Below are positions 46,585-58,640 of a stretch of DNA of 64,000 nucleotides, piece by piece. This stretch comes from Anseranas semipalmata (taxonomy: Eukaryota; Chordata; Aves; Anseriformes; Anseranatidae). The notes under the pieces were generated by a model, which ran no database searches, was not told the DNA's origin, and saw only the letters and a list, made by a program, of their open reading frames with translations. The DNA lies in the NCBI GenBank assembly GCA_013399115.1, contig VXAA01006453.1, forward strand, positions 356,164 to 420,163, read 5' to 3'. A program made the position numbers and the translations under genes. Each line of letters starts with the position of its first letter. The stretch's first letter is position 1.

Positions 46585-47589
46585 GCAAATGTGGTGCCTT
46601 TGGGGATTTGTTTTTGCTGAGGCTTTTATGTTTTATTTTTGGTCTGCGTACTTGCATCTGGACAGGTGCCTGGACGTCGTCGCCCTCGCCCTGTGTGGTT
46701 TGTTCCCCTCGCCCAGCCGGTCGTACTGTGCTGGGGGACCCAGCAGCAGCTGCACCCGGCTGCTTTGTGGAGAGGAGCTTCTGCTGCTCCATTTCCTCGT
46801 CAGTGCTCCTTCCTCTGTGCTCCTCCTGGCAGCTTCCCATCGCAGCCTGCGATAAAGCCTGCTTTCACCTCTCAACAGCCCTTTCGCTTTGCCACATGCT
46901 TACCTTTCGTCTCTGGGGTGCTGAAGAGTGGAGGGTTGTTAGAGCCCCCTTTATGCATCCTTCACTGTCACCACCGTGCAGAAGCACCCCGGTCCCCACA
47001 GGTGCTGAGGATTAGGTCCGGGACCGAAGGATGCTATCCCAGCGTGAGCTGGGATGAGTGATAGGAGACTGCAGGCATCAGGAATTGGGTGCAGTACACA
47101 GCTAGGAATGAAATGGCTGTTAGAGCTGTTGAGCAAAGGTTTTAAGCCAGGGAGGAGGGCATTTACAGCTCTCAGATTGGGCTTTGTTACCTTTTTAGTA
47201 ATTACTGTTTTGCTGGTGTCATCAGAGCTTTTCTGGACAAGCACAAATTAAACACAAAAATATTCTGTGATTCACGCTTCCTCTGATCCCACAGCTGTGG
47301 CTGCTGGATTGATTTGTTAGCCACTTGTCCCTGGTGTCAGAGGAGTCCCCCACCCTCCATCCCAAAGCAGCAACACTGCCTCACCTCACAGCACCATCTG
47401 CAGGAGAAGCCCCATCAGCTGCATGTGCCACCATGGGCTTCAACCACCCTAGCCCCCTACTGCGGTGGGATGACACCTACCCACACGCCTTCCCCACCAG
47501 AGCACTTTGCTTTGGGAAGGCTTTTTGGAGGCCACCCAGAGCTGTATCTCACCTGGACACTGGTGAGATAAAGTGTAGGTAACAACACC

Positions 47590-47710
47590 TTTGAGGAACC
47601 TCTCCTCCTTGGAGATCTTCAGAAGCCACCTGGACGTGGGCCTGGGCACCCTGCTCTGGGTGGCCCTGCCGGGGGTCCCTGCCAGCCTCAGCCACTCCGT
47701 GGTTCTGTGA
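47590..47710 (+). mobile_element. CR1 LINE 3' tail, diverged
   Basis: A second CR1-type tail: GGAGATCTTCAGAAGCCACC, then CTGGGCACCCTGCTCTGGGT, a shortened middle, and CCTCAGCCACTCCGTGGTTC. It has internal deletions compared with the copy near 3.9 kb. Confidence 0.82.
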
Positions 47711-49089
47711 AACTTGTGAATAAGCTGGATGCTAAGATGCCAAGCACTCAGGCACTCAGGCTTTTTTGGGTTCATTCTGTTAGGGAATGGCCACAGCCGT
47801 GACCTGGGTGTAAGAACCACCTGCACAAATGGGAGCAGCAGTTGCTCAGCCCTGGCAACAAGCTGAAAAGCATTTGTCACCGAGAATAACCTTTGGAGTA
47901 TTATATGGAATAACATGTTTTTAATGACCATTGTCATCCTGTGTGTGTGTGCCAGAGGCAGCCAGCTTGTTCACAGTGGTGTTATTTGTGACTTGCCTCC
48001 ATATGGGGTGGGGACGAAGGGCCTCTCAGTATTTAAATGAGCTGTTTACAATATCTAGATAATTAGCACCATGAGTAAATGGCTCACCAAAATTAACACC
48101 ATGAGTAGGTTAACCCCCCCAAAACCCTCTGCCTTTCCTTCACCCGGGGGTCAGTGCCATGCCCCAGGCAGTGGCTGGGCCAAGGATGCGCACAGCAGGG
48201 GGGCTGGTTGCTGCATGTGCCTTGACAAGACAGCACCAACCAAGCACGGCTGGCCTCCAGGCAGTGGGGTTGAAGTTCCCACCTTAGCTGGGCCAACTGT
48301 GGGACATCAAAGCCAGCTCAGGGATGGCTCCCTCCACACACTCCTCCTTCCCCTCCTCAGGAGAACCCAGACATGCCTCCAAGAAGCCACGGCTTGAGCT
48401 TAGACATGGAGCCTACTGGTATGATGTGTGGCTGATGAGTTCTTCAGATGCTCCTACCGCACTTACGTGTGAGGATGCACCAATGTCCCAGAATGCCATT
48501 GCTGTTTCCAGCTGTAGCTGTGGCTAAAGGAAAAATCATGACCTACCTACTAGTCATTGCTGGGGTGTGCACTCAGAATTCGGCCCAGTTTGAAGAATGC
48601 AATAAAAATAACACAGATCTAGGAAGTTCAAATTGGTATGACATCTAGGTGAATCACAGAAATAAACCATCCAAACAAGATTTTATTTTTTTTAGGGTCT
48701 ATGTTGTGAAGTTATAAATACATTTGTGGGATGATCTCTCTGCTGTCTCAGAAAATAGGCTTGCCTTACAGAAACACTAGCCCCATTTTGTGAGAACCAT
48801 TTCTGTACACATTGGGTGCATGGAAAAGTTGTAGGGTAAAATGTCAACACAAGCTCAAATGAGGCCCTCAGAAGGTCACCGTGACACCTCCTTGGCACTA
48901 AGGCATGCTGTACAGATCACCTCCAATAGCATGGTTGTTCAATAAGCTCTTAAAAATGTAGCAAAAGAAGTTCTATCACCTCCTTTCCTTCAGTAGCATC
49001 TTGCATAGAAAATAACTGCAATCCTGAATGTTTTTTTCTTTTTCTGATCATTTTTTTTTCCTTCTTGTTTTATTTACAGTGGCATGGAA

Positions 49090-49123
49090 TATCATTGATC
49101 ACTATCACTATCATTGATCACTA
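49090..49123. repeat. 15-bp direct repeat TATCATTGATCACTA
   Basis: Two perfect copies (49090-49104, 49109-49123) separated by TCAC; each contains the palindrome TGATCA. Confidence 0.92.
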
Positions 49124-49199
49124 TATAAGAGCATTTCATATGTGAGAAAGCACTTCAGCTTCTCCCCTTTCTCCTCTTTCAGCTTCTGAGCAGTCTTTT

Positions 49200-50030
49200 C
49201 TGCTGGATTGCTGCCTGCTGGGTCCTGTTTTGTGTTTGTACATTCACTCCAGCATCCTCACAGCAGGTCATCCCATGCTTCTCTGCTGAAACTCATCCTG
49301 TTGTCTTGGACTGTTTCTTCAATTTATCAAGCATTCTGGTCCTACCCTTCACAGGTGCTCACAGCCCCTCCCAGTTGCATGCCACCAGGAAATTTTATAG
49401 CAAAGCAATTTCCTAAAGTGGCGGATGAAAATACTGAATAGACCTGGACCATGGACAGGCACTGGAAAGACTTCCCCAGGAAGCTCTCTGACTTTGACAC
49501 TGAACTCAATGCTTTGTGAGTCTAAATAGGTTGCATTTCCTCAGCTCGTTTATGAGAATGTCTTCTGGGACAGTGCCAGAAGCTTTACCAAAGTCAAGAT
49601 ATATCACATCTAGTGCTGACTCCCCAGCCATGAGGCCAGTTATCCTGTCAAAGAACGGAATCAAATTGGTTTGATATGATTTGTCCTCAGCAAAACATCA
49701 ACAAATCCATTCCAGCCATTTTTTACAATCATAAATATATCTAGGTGATTAGACAGTAACTGTTCAGTACCTCACTTTTACAGGTTTTCACATAGAGACA
49801 TCATTAGGACATCAGTTCTATAATTCCCTAGGTTTTTCTTCATCTCTAGTTAGGTGACATTGCTTTGTCATCCTTAAGTCCTCTGGGATCTCGCATGTAT
49901 TCTACAATGCTCCGAAACCTATCCCACATGAATCAGAAATGAATTCTGAATTCTCCAGAACGAGCTTCATCGGGCCCTGCTGACATTCTCCTCAATGATC
50001 CACATATCATTCGCATTGCTCTTTCTCCTT
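49200..50030 (-). mobile_element. Ancient CR1/L3-like LINE fragment (reverse transcriptase region)
   Basis: Read on the minus strand, 49537-49614 encodes DVIYLDFGKASGTVPEDI, matching the LINE reverse-transcriptase motif VYLDFSKAFDTV. Further on, 49424-49465 encodes PVHGPGLFSIFI, matching the QGSxLGPxLFxIFI block. A stop or frameshift separates the two, so it is dead. Flanking text on both sides (for example 49810-49910) also resembles an old amniote LINE consensus. The outer limits are approximate. Confidence 0.75.
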
Positions 50031-50648
50031 CTCATTCAGGGGCTGGTGAGTGGGGGGACATGCAGTTGTGTGCTCTTTTCTTCTTAATACAATTAATTCT
50101 GCTGAGTATAGGGTCACAACTATTTTTTTTTTTTTTTTGAACAACGAATAAAGCAGGCTTTAAAGGCTCTGTCTGTCTTTAAGTCACTATTTCATTTCAC
50201 CTTCCATGTTAAAACAAACTTTGCCTTCTCCTTCCACGTCTTTTAGATCACATGCAAGTTACAGGTATTTTTAGGCCTCAGCCTTTCTGATCTTATGCCT
50301 GCCTTCTCATGCTAGTCCTCCATTCAGAGTCTTAGGTAAGCACCCTTGTTTCAGGTTCTTGTTTTTCCTTTTCAAGCTTCAGGATGTTAAAGAGCTCTTG
50401 AGAGGTAAAGACCCCTTATAGGTCTCTATTCTTGCTCCCCTCATTTCCCATACAGCAGGATAGTTTCTTATTAGGACTTTGACCCCAGCTCTTGTATCAG
50501 TTCTCAGATCTCTTTTACCCTGTAAGATGTCTATTCAGAGATACTACCCCCACCGGTTTCCTGAATTCATTGCTATTTGCTATTTTATTTCTTGGAGTTG
50601 AAGTACTTTAACTTCTTTTACAAAGGGCTGGTATTCAACTGCATTTCA

Positions 50649-50651
<3 letters not shown>

Positions 50652-50691
<40 letters not shown>

Positions 50692-50708
50692 ACAAAAAAA
50701 AAAAAAAN
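50652..50708. repeat. Long A tract with one ambiguous base
   Basis: A39, then CAC, then A14 and an N at 50708; it is a likely assembly-compromised homopolymer. Confidence 0.95.
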
Positions 50709-53670
50709 TTGCAACAAGCATCTGAACACTTGAAAAAATCATAACAGCTCAAGAGATGCAGAAGTTCACATTCACATTGGACTGCAGGTGACCAGATCCA
50801 ACTTCAGCCACCTTCATACAGCTTTGCCTGTTACAACTGCCAGCTCACAGTGAGAACATCCAAGTCACTTCTGAAATAGCTCCATCTCTTCAGCCAAATG
50901 TTGTGTCAGCTCTTTTCTGACACAGTGAAATCAGTAGGGATCACTTGAGTAGTCCCAGCCAAAATTATGAGATAGCAATGGCACTCTGTGCTATGCAAAG
51001 CCAGAGCTTTACTCTATAATGGGACACTGGACATTCAAACTCTGCAGTTTTTATTACCTGAAGCACAGCATTGAGATGCTACGGAAGAACTCATTTCAGC
51101 AAACTGAGGATGAAGGTCACACGCAGTTCCGAGCCCTTCAGTCACATCTCAAAAAGCAATGCGTTATGTGGCTGTTGTGTGCCAGGACTGAATCTGTTTT
51201 AGTAAGGTGAGCTGAATTCACCTGCACGCCAGCCTCCCGGATCCTGCCCTGAGGAGACCAGGGCCAGGCAGCTGCGGACTCCGTGCAGGAGCGCTGGGCC
51301 TGCTGCTCCTGCTGGCACCAGAGGAGGAAGATGCGGAGACCCCAACCTCTGCAGGAGCCACAAGCGTGCCCCCCTCCTGCCCCAGCAGCCACCCAGCATG
51401 GCCCTTGCCACACACCACAGCCCAGGGCCAGCTCAGGCAAGGGAGCGGAGGGCCACCAGCCACCAGGGCCCTGTCCTCAAGGGGACGCTGGCCAGCTAAG
51501 TACGTGGTGAGGCCATGGCTCCTCTGCCTGGGCCGAGAGCCAGAAGACCCCCAGCCCAGTACAGCACAACATGGCATAACTGTTTGTTCTTGCTCTTGTG
51601 GGAGGTGGGGACGTAGGTCTGTGCTACAACACATAGCTGGCGTTGTTTTCCAAAGGAAAGCTAGACACCTCTTGGTGTGCACAGGCAAGGCACCTCGAAA
51701 AAAAAAAAACAAAACCACCCATTAAAATCACTAAGTGGGCCTACAGATACAGAATAGCAGAAAGCATAACTTGCAGGACAGCCAGCCTCAGGCTTTCTAG
51801 CAAACGCTCCTTAGAAAATACTTGCTGTTGTATTCCTAGTTCCTGAGGTGCTGTTTTTTAAAACCCACTTTGTTTTCAAGGTGTTTTCCAAACTAAGGAG
51901 CACCACTTCTGCAGATCCTGCTGTCCAATTTAATAGCAGTTTTTGGAGGGTTGCCAGGTGATTTTGCCCAGAAAGGCTTGCAAGGGCTGGCTGCTGAGAA
52001 GTCAGAAGATCAGCCTTCTGCATGGGGATTTTGTTAGCTAGATAAGGGGGAAGGAGGCAGGGGAGGATGAAAAGTCTTCTGGCAATATCACTGTTGGAAG
52101 CAGAGGCTGAAGCAAGCTCTCTGTAGTTCTTTTGACTTGCTTATGGAATTACTGCACCGCCAGGGAAAGGTGAAGGCCTCCCAGAGTGTCTCACGTTGAC
52201 CACAAAAAAGAGGAAGCACAGCCAAAGAATTACTCATTTTTTAAAATTCTTTTCCTGCTCTTTAAGTCTTGCAGAACTCCAGAGATGGTACCTACTGCTT
52301 CTCCTTGAGCCCCAAAACTTGTTACCTTGGTAATAGAAACAAATGAGCTTGGTTTGCTAGTTTATTCCTGACAAACCCACATTGACTGTCACTCCTCCTC
52401 ACATTATCTCCTTGAAGTTTGCAATACTTTCATCATTTAACTTGCATGTAAGGACAACAGTCTTAACAGCCCCCCTCCCTACCTACCTACAAACATGCCA
52501 GCCTGTGACTATTATAAAAGCAGAAAACCTCCCTTTGGGACTGTAATTACCTCCCTTTGATGTGCAATGAATGAATTGGCTCATTATCAACTGCAAGAGA
52601 TTTACATGTGACCAAGTGAAATGACATTGACAGTAATGAGAAAACTGGTCATATCTGCTTGACGGGAAGGGTGCGTGGCCTCCTCTGTCATGGGCCTGCT
52701 CCTGTATCCACTGACAAAGCCACCCCATGGTAGTCTAGGAAAAGAACATGTTTTACAATAATAGCAGCTTCCTGGCACACCCCATTACTTGTCATCTCTG
52801 AGGAATAAAGGTTTTAAACACCATCTAGCAGATACCATTTCAGGCTCCAATGTAATGAAGCCTGAGCCACAGAAGTGATGTATAAATCTCCCATATGAGA
52901 AGGGATAAGGAGACATGAGATGCAGCACCTGTCTTCTGTCCCTGGTTTAGGGAGACTGTGCTCTGAGGTCCTACTTGGCTGTGGTTGCCACTTTTGGAGG
53001 TCACCTCTACTCTGACACTGAAGTTTCAGAGCCTTTTGAAACAGCCTGTGCAGATTCAGGCAGCTGTCATCAAACCACAGAGGAGAGCACTCAGGGGCCT
53101 GTTTCCATTCATCCTGGAGGCTTACACACAGGAGAGAAGCATTCTCAGGACCTCAGATCCCAACCAAAGACTGAGATCCGACTTTGAGAGAAGGAAAGTC
53201 CCTTTCCCCTTTCCTTTAGCACTGTGTAAGTAATAGAACATTATGTGAAACAAAGATGAGCTCTGGAAATCAAGATTCAACAAGAAACCACCACAAGACA
53301 CTAGAGCAGAAGTTATCTATTTTATTACAAAACCAAAATCAAACAGATGCCTTTCAGTCTAACGATGCCATAGGCAGAAATGTGCTGGGGCAGTTCAATA
53401 CAAACCTAGGCCATGGAAAGCAGTGCCTTCATACGAATGAATCCCACTATAATGCAGTTCCCTCCAACACACCATGTCCTTGGAGGATCAGCAAAAAAGG
53501 AAGGGTTTTTGCTTCTGGCAGGAAGAGCAGATGACTTGCACTGTGGAGCCCTGGTTCTCTTCTCTGTCCCAGCTGTTTTCAGCTGTCATTCAAAGTAGAG
53601 CTGGAGAGGCCCAGGAGGACTTGTAGGAGGAGAGAGATGTCCAGGGTCTGCCTCCAGGCACAACTCTGAC

Positions 53671-53689
53671 ACCACCACCACCACCACCC
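53671..53689. repeat. (ACC)n microsatellite
   Basis: Six ACC units in intergenic DNA. Confidence 0.93.
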
Positions 53690-54492
53690 AGCCCCAGCTT
53701 CAGTAGGATGATACTGATGAAAGGCAGAGCAGAACATGCTTACCACTGCCATACAAGGACATGTTTGGCCTGGCAGCCAGGGGGGATGGCCGTTATCTGG
53801 CAAGAAAAGCAACAAGGGAAGCGAAGAGCTGAGGCATTGCTGTTCTGATGAGTACGGACCATTCGGACAACTCACTGGATGGGTTATATGAATCAGGACC
53901 GGTACCGTCTGTGTGAGTTTCCCACACACAAACCCAGAACAAGTAACCTAATCCCTGTCCCGACATCACACAGCCATAGTGGTTGGGTCTTGCATGCCAA
54001 TGTACAAACGCTGCCATAAGCTGCTTAGAGGCCTGTGTGAACCCAAAGTCAGGATGCTGGGGCTTGGACTCCTCCCATGAAAATAAAGGGGGAAACAATA
54101 TAATCCTTGGATCCTAATCCATCCATCAAGTCAGTACTAGCATAACAACATGAATACCCAGCAATACCAAAGCTAAAATGAACAAACAACCCTTATTTGG
54201 CTTCCTTGAAGAACCGATTCAATTTTAATTGCAAACTACATGTGAACGCAGGCCTATTAGAGGGGAAGAATGCAAGGATGAGAAAAAGGTCTGCAGAAGG
54301 ATAGTTATGTGACAGGCAGTAGCACTGGCTGGCTGATTTACTGACATTTCCAGATGAAAAGATGCAATGACTTTTAGCAGCTCTGCACTCCCCCTGCAAT
54401 CTTGTGGGGCGCTGCCTGCCCTCAGTGGCTGGATGACAGAGCTCCTGTAGGCATCCAACTGTCTGCTTTTGCTGGATGCAACTATGCATTAG

Positions 54493-54562
54493 AAAACAAA
54501 AAACAAACAAACAAACAACAACAAAAAACAAAAACAAACAAACAAACAAAAAAACCAAAAAA
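54493..54562. repeat. (CAAA)n-rich simple repeat
   Basis: About 70 nt of CAAA and CAA units; on the minus strand it gives a Phe/Val/Cys-rich frame that is not a gene. Confidence 0.93.
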
Positions 54563-55868
54563 CAGCAGCCAGAGCTTTTAATTCCTAAAACTAGCATATA
54601 AAGACAAGGAGAAGTGGTTTTTTTTATACAGTTGGGTTCATTCTTCACTCCTACAATAGGATTAACGAGTGACAGGGACATTTCTAACTATACACTAAAC
54701 CAAATCATTTCAACACACTAAAGATGTGTGCTGGACATTTAAAAAGAGAAGATGCAATTGAGAAATGGGAACTTGCAGTCCAGAAAAGCACATACATTGT
54801 ATGTGAGGAACCATGAAGATCCAGCAGTAGGATCTGCTCTGGTTAAAGAGGGTTTTTCTTTACATGATGGTGGTGGAATGTACACTTGAGGGAGTACCAG
54901 AGGTATTTTCAACCATGTCAAATGCTTTAATCAACTCCAATCTACTTCCCAGGGGAAGAGTTATTATTACTATTAAACAGTTATTTAAAGAAAGCTTGTT
55001 TTTTTTTTTCCTAACTTTCCATTTTGACAACAAGGCACTAACTTATCGCATCAGGACAGCCCGGCTGTGATGTGTTTATCTCATGCTATCATCATGGTGA
55101 CAAGCCACAGAGTGAAGATGCTGTGTTGCAACATCTTTTACCAAAGCAGCAAAGCCTCAAGTGACAAGCCCAGTTTATACAGTAACACAATGCTTTTACA
55201 AGCAATTGTTGGTGTGATCTCATATTAGCATGGCACGATGTCACCTGTGACTACAGGTTCTTGGTCCAGAGATGAGCGACACAAAGATTGCCAGGTCTGA
55301 AGCGGGAAGTTGCTCAGAGCATCCCCTACGAATGGGCAAATGCTGCCAGAGGTTGAAAACGCACAAAGCGAAGTAAAACAGTGTGTGTCCCATCACACTC
55401 TGCCCAAACCCAGGATAGCTGATCCGCTGACTTCACAATTGCATCTGACTGAGATTAAGTAGACAACTTTGGAAAAACCGCTGGTGGTTGCAACAGCTAG
55501 TGTGGCCTCCAGGAGCACCAGACTCTTCAATCCAAGCCTTCACTGTTATTGTAATGTGCCACTGGAATATAAAAACATTGGAGGTACTGATAGCAGAGAA
55601 TCAGGTGAAGTGGGTACTCTAAGCTAGACAGACCCTCTACTGTGCAGGAGAGGAGCTTGGGATTCACAACCACCAAAGACAAGAACAGTCATTGCAGACA
55701 ATCCTTTACCAGCGAGCATGGCCCAAGCTGTAGAGCTGAAATGTAAGTAAACCAGACTCTTTGGGACCAGCAGCATGACTGTGTCTTTCTGCACTGACAA
55801 ATATGTTCTTTGCTGCCCAGCAAAGCAATAGGCAGGCTGATGCTGCTTTTAGCAGGTTTCTCAATATT

Positions 55869-55874
55869 TTTATT
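55869..55874 (-). terminator. SMOC1: Candidate SMOC1 poly(A) signal
   Basis: AATAAA on the minus strand in an AU-rich context about 940 nt after the SMOC1 stop. The human 3'UTR is longer as I recall, so additional distal sites (for example 53321-53326) are possible. Confidence 0.5.
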
Positions 55875-56493
55875 GTTTTACATCATATAGACGAACAGTT
55901 TGTCAGAGAAGATGATGCATGACATCACTCCGCTGACTCTACTAGGGTCTATGGCTCCCATGTCCTTCCAATACTGTTAGATTCCTAGGACATGGCATAT
56001 CTTTGCTAAGCATGTCTTCTGAGCATGGATAGCAAGGCATTTGCAATTCATTTCTGCCCAGTTTGCAAAAGGTGCAGAAACTACTTTTATATTTCCTTAA
56101 TACAACCCTTTCCTAACCCTACTTTAAGCAGCTTTGCAGTGCACCACTACTGAGGTGAAATCTGTGCTCTCTCAAAAGCCCCAACACCTGTGAGTTGCAC
56201 AGGGCTGTACAGTAAGAATAGAGGGGGTTCCCAAGAAGCATCTGGTATGTGGGGCACTGTGTGCACATCTGCGAGCACAAGTCATGCTGATGCGCTTGCT
56301 CATTTATGCATGGGGATGTTAAGGAGATCAGTTTGCAACTGAATGATGGATCAGTGGCAGAAATGAATGCATTACTGTAATCCATTAAATGCGAAGTGTC
56401 CCTCTAACCCTAACAGCCTTCAAAAGCAAAGGGAGGAACAGGACAGTGACTCCAACCCCTGTACAAGACAACTGTACAATTTACATACATATT

Positions 56494-56501
56494 TATATAC
56501 A
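56494..56501 (-). promoter_or_regulatory. Pumilio-type element UGUAUAUA
   Basis: An exact match to UGUANAUA within the putative SMOC1 3'UTR, in an AU-rich neighbourhood. A candidate post-transcriptional control site. Confidence 0.4.
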
Positions 56502-56814
56502 GTATATAAAATTCTCTTTGAGTCCCAGTGAACTCAATTTTAAGTCATCAGTAGCTGTTCCAATTTTAAAAAGTCATGATCCTGCTTCTCCCCACTCTCC
56601 AAAGTATTAGATAATGGCATTGAAAAGAAATTAAAAACAAACCCAAACCCAAACCAATTATTAGAAAGTGCAAACGTTCTGGGTGCCACTTCTGCTACGT
56701 TGGATGTTGCTGATGCTGCATGCTTGCTCACATGCAGCAAGGTGTCTGTCCGTCTGTCGCTGTATCGTTCTTTCCTTTGGGTCGGCTCCTGCCTTCCCTT
56801 CCTGTCTTCTGCTG

Positions 56815-56831
56815 CTACACCAGGCGGCCTA
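56815..56831 (-). CDS. SMOC1: SMOC1 terminal coding segment (GRLV-stop)
   Basis: The last exon contributes only 17 coding nt. With the preceding base it reads (V or I)-G-R-L-V-TAG. The TAG is at 56815-56817. The acceptor is exceptionally strong: about 70 nt of pyrimidine-rich sequence ending CCCACCCTTTTCAG. As I remember it, human SMOC1 ends IGRLV in the long form and VGRLV in the form skipping the penultimate exon, and both possibilities are preserved here by the phase. The rest of the exon is 3'UTR. Confidence 0.88.
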
Positions 56832-57049
56832 CTGAAAAGGGTGGGGTGGGCAAAAAGAGAAAAACAAAACAGAAGCAGGGAAAGTGAGGAAAAAAAAGGC
56901 AAATTAAAACCAAAATGGCTCCCAATTGAGATAAGATACAGCACAGCCTCTGCTGCAGCCATGGCCCCAGAAGGCTGAGATCTCAAGTAAGCTGTGAGGC
57001 TGAAAACAACAAGGGGCTAATGAGACAGCCTTGCTGAAAAAAAAAAAAA

Positions 57050-57061
57050 NNNNNNNNNNNN
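57050..57061. other. Assembly gap (12 N) after A13
   Basis: Unknown bases in the last SMOC1 intron directly after a 13-A run. Confidence 0.99.
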
Positions 57062-58189
57062 GAAGTGTTGACTGAGTCACACACAGCCCTAGGGACTAAT
57101 GTATTTTTAAACATAAACCACCACTTTCCCTCTCCCTCCCCCTTCTTGGAAATGGGCATGCAGTCTGGGCAAAACACTGGTCTGACTTCTCTCCCTCTGC
57201 TCTTCTGCCTGTGATGGCTGATGCAGAATCCCACCGCTGTAAGGCTGCCCTGCCACCAGCTGCCCTAGAACCACAGCCAGCTGCCTCCATCCCTAGCCAG
57301 GCAAGCAGGAGGAAGACATTTAAGACCTGTCCCCATCTCCGCAACAGCAAAATACAGCAGTTTCCCTGTTCCTCAAGACTTGCCTGCACCATGCCCTCTG
57401 AAGTCTACCATGCTGATGAATCTGGAGAGGATGCAGCAAGGATGGAGCTGGGAGCCCCAGGGCCCTGCTGAGCTATCGGCATCCTAGGGGATGGTGCAGG
57501 GGTGCTGCTTAGTGAGTCAGATAGATGCCCACATCTCTGTCTTCCTTTCTTCAGAAAGTTTTTTTTCTAAGTCCCTCATCAAAGGTTCTTTAAGAATCAA
57601 AGCTCTTATGGGATCAGAACAAGTGCTCTTTGTGGATTAATTACAAGTGAAAACAGTGAAGAGAAGGCAGAAGTATGGATTTGGTTTTCAGAAAGGAGAA
57701 AGGTTACCAGGCAGACCTCACTGGGACCAGTGTTAATTGACATGCCCCACCAAGTGGGAACGAATATTGTCAAATGCAAAATTACTCCAGATTTTCATAT
57801 TTGAATCTGACCACACAGCTTTACATAAGGTTCTCACAGTGTTCAATGACCAGGTCGTAACAACAGCAGATTGACTTCAATGTCTAGACGTACAAAGCAG
57901 TGCATGAGTGGGGATGACCTGTCCTGCACTAAGAACTCTGAGCGACGAGGAAAGAGGTTGAAGCCATAGCAAATGATTTTTGGAATACCTCTTCTCAGCT
58001 TTTAGTAGCAGACAAAAATCAAATACATGCTCAGAATTGAGGACACACCAGAAAGCATCACTATATCAATGCAGTATCAATGCATAAGGCTGAGCTCATC
58101 CTTATCTTCAGTTCTCTGTTCAGCCCATCTCAAAGGGAACACACAGCAGGGCTAGATAAGGTACCCAGAAATGTGAGGAGGTTAGCAAG

Positions 58190-58640
58190 AGGTGTGGGAA
58201 GATTTCTATCATTGAGCAAATACGTAGCCTAGGAATTTTCAACATGGAATGGAGTCTAACCAGACGTATGTTGAAGGGCTATAAAACAACAAGTAGCAGG
58301 GGAAAGGTAGGCAGGGGAGAGCTGCTCACTGTTTCTCACAGTACAAATTGAGAAGCACCCAACGAAGCCATGAGGCAGCAGGTCTGAAAGGAAAACAGAT
58401 GAAAGTTGTTCTTCACACCTGACAAAAGGGTGCAATTCACTGCCACAAAGTACAGAGGAGAGCAGACCTTAACTGAGACAGAGAAGAATCTTTATGGGAA
58501 TGTGTCTATGAAGTAATACAATGGAAACACAGCAAATCAGCTAAATCATTGCTTGCTAGAAGCAGGGAGAATAAGACCAGGAGAGTGTTCATCCAATACT
58601 TGCTGTGCCCTATTCTAATTCCTTAGCAACATGCTGTCTG
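58190..58640 (+). mobile_element. Ancient LINE 3' fragment in SMOC1 intron
   Basis: The segment from a TTCAACATGGAATGGAGTCT-like start through GGGCTATAAAACAACAAG, GCAGCAGGTCTGAAAGGAAA, GTTGTTCTTCACACCTGACA and TTCACTGCCACAAAG follows the order of a common old CR1/L3-like 3' consensus. It lies antisense to SMOC1 and is diverged and non-functional. Confidence 0.65.

Larger units (their letters stand above)
45361..55849. other. Intergenic region between SLC8A3 and SMOC1 3' ends
   Basis: About 10.5 kb with no recognised gene on either strand. It contains a possible distal poly(A) site (ATTAAA at 46548 followed by A18 from 46567), a CR1 tail, a degraded antisense LINE, the 50652-50708 A tract with one N, a CAC repeat and a CAAA-rich repeat. 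Parts next to either gene could belong to longer 3'UTRs; minus-strand AATAAA hexamers exist at 53321-53326 and elsewhere. Confidence 0.7.
55850..56814 (-). other. SMOC1: SMOC1 3'UTR (minimum extent)
   Basis: The sequence downstream of the TAG on the minus strand is AT-rich with no coding signal. It contains a perfect Pumilio-type UGUAUAUA (56494-56501). The long minus-strand open frame at 56540-56986 overlaps this exon in another frame and is not the gene. Confidence 0.65.

Noticed and set aside
56540..56986. 148-codon minus-strand open frame at the SMOC1 end
   Set aside because: Its frame differs from the VGRLV-stop frame and it crosses the acceptor and pyrimidine tract; it is 3'UTR and intron translated by chance.
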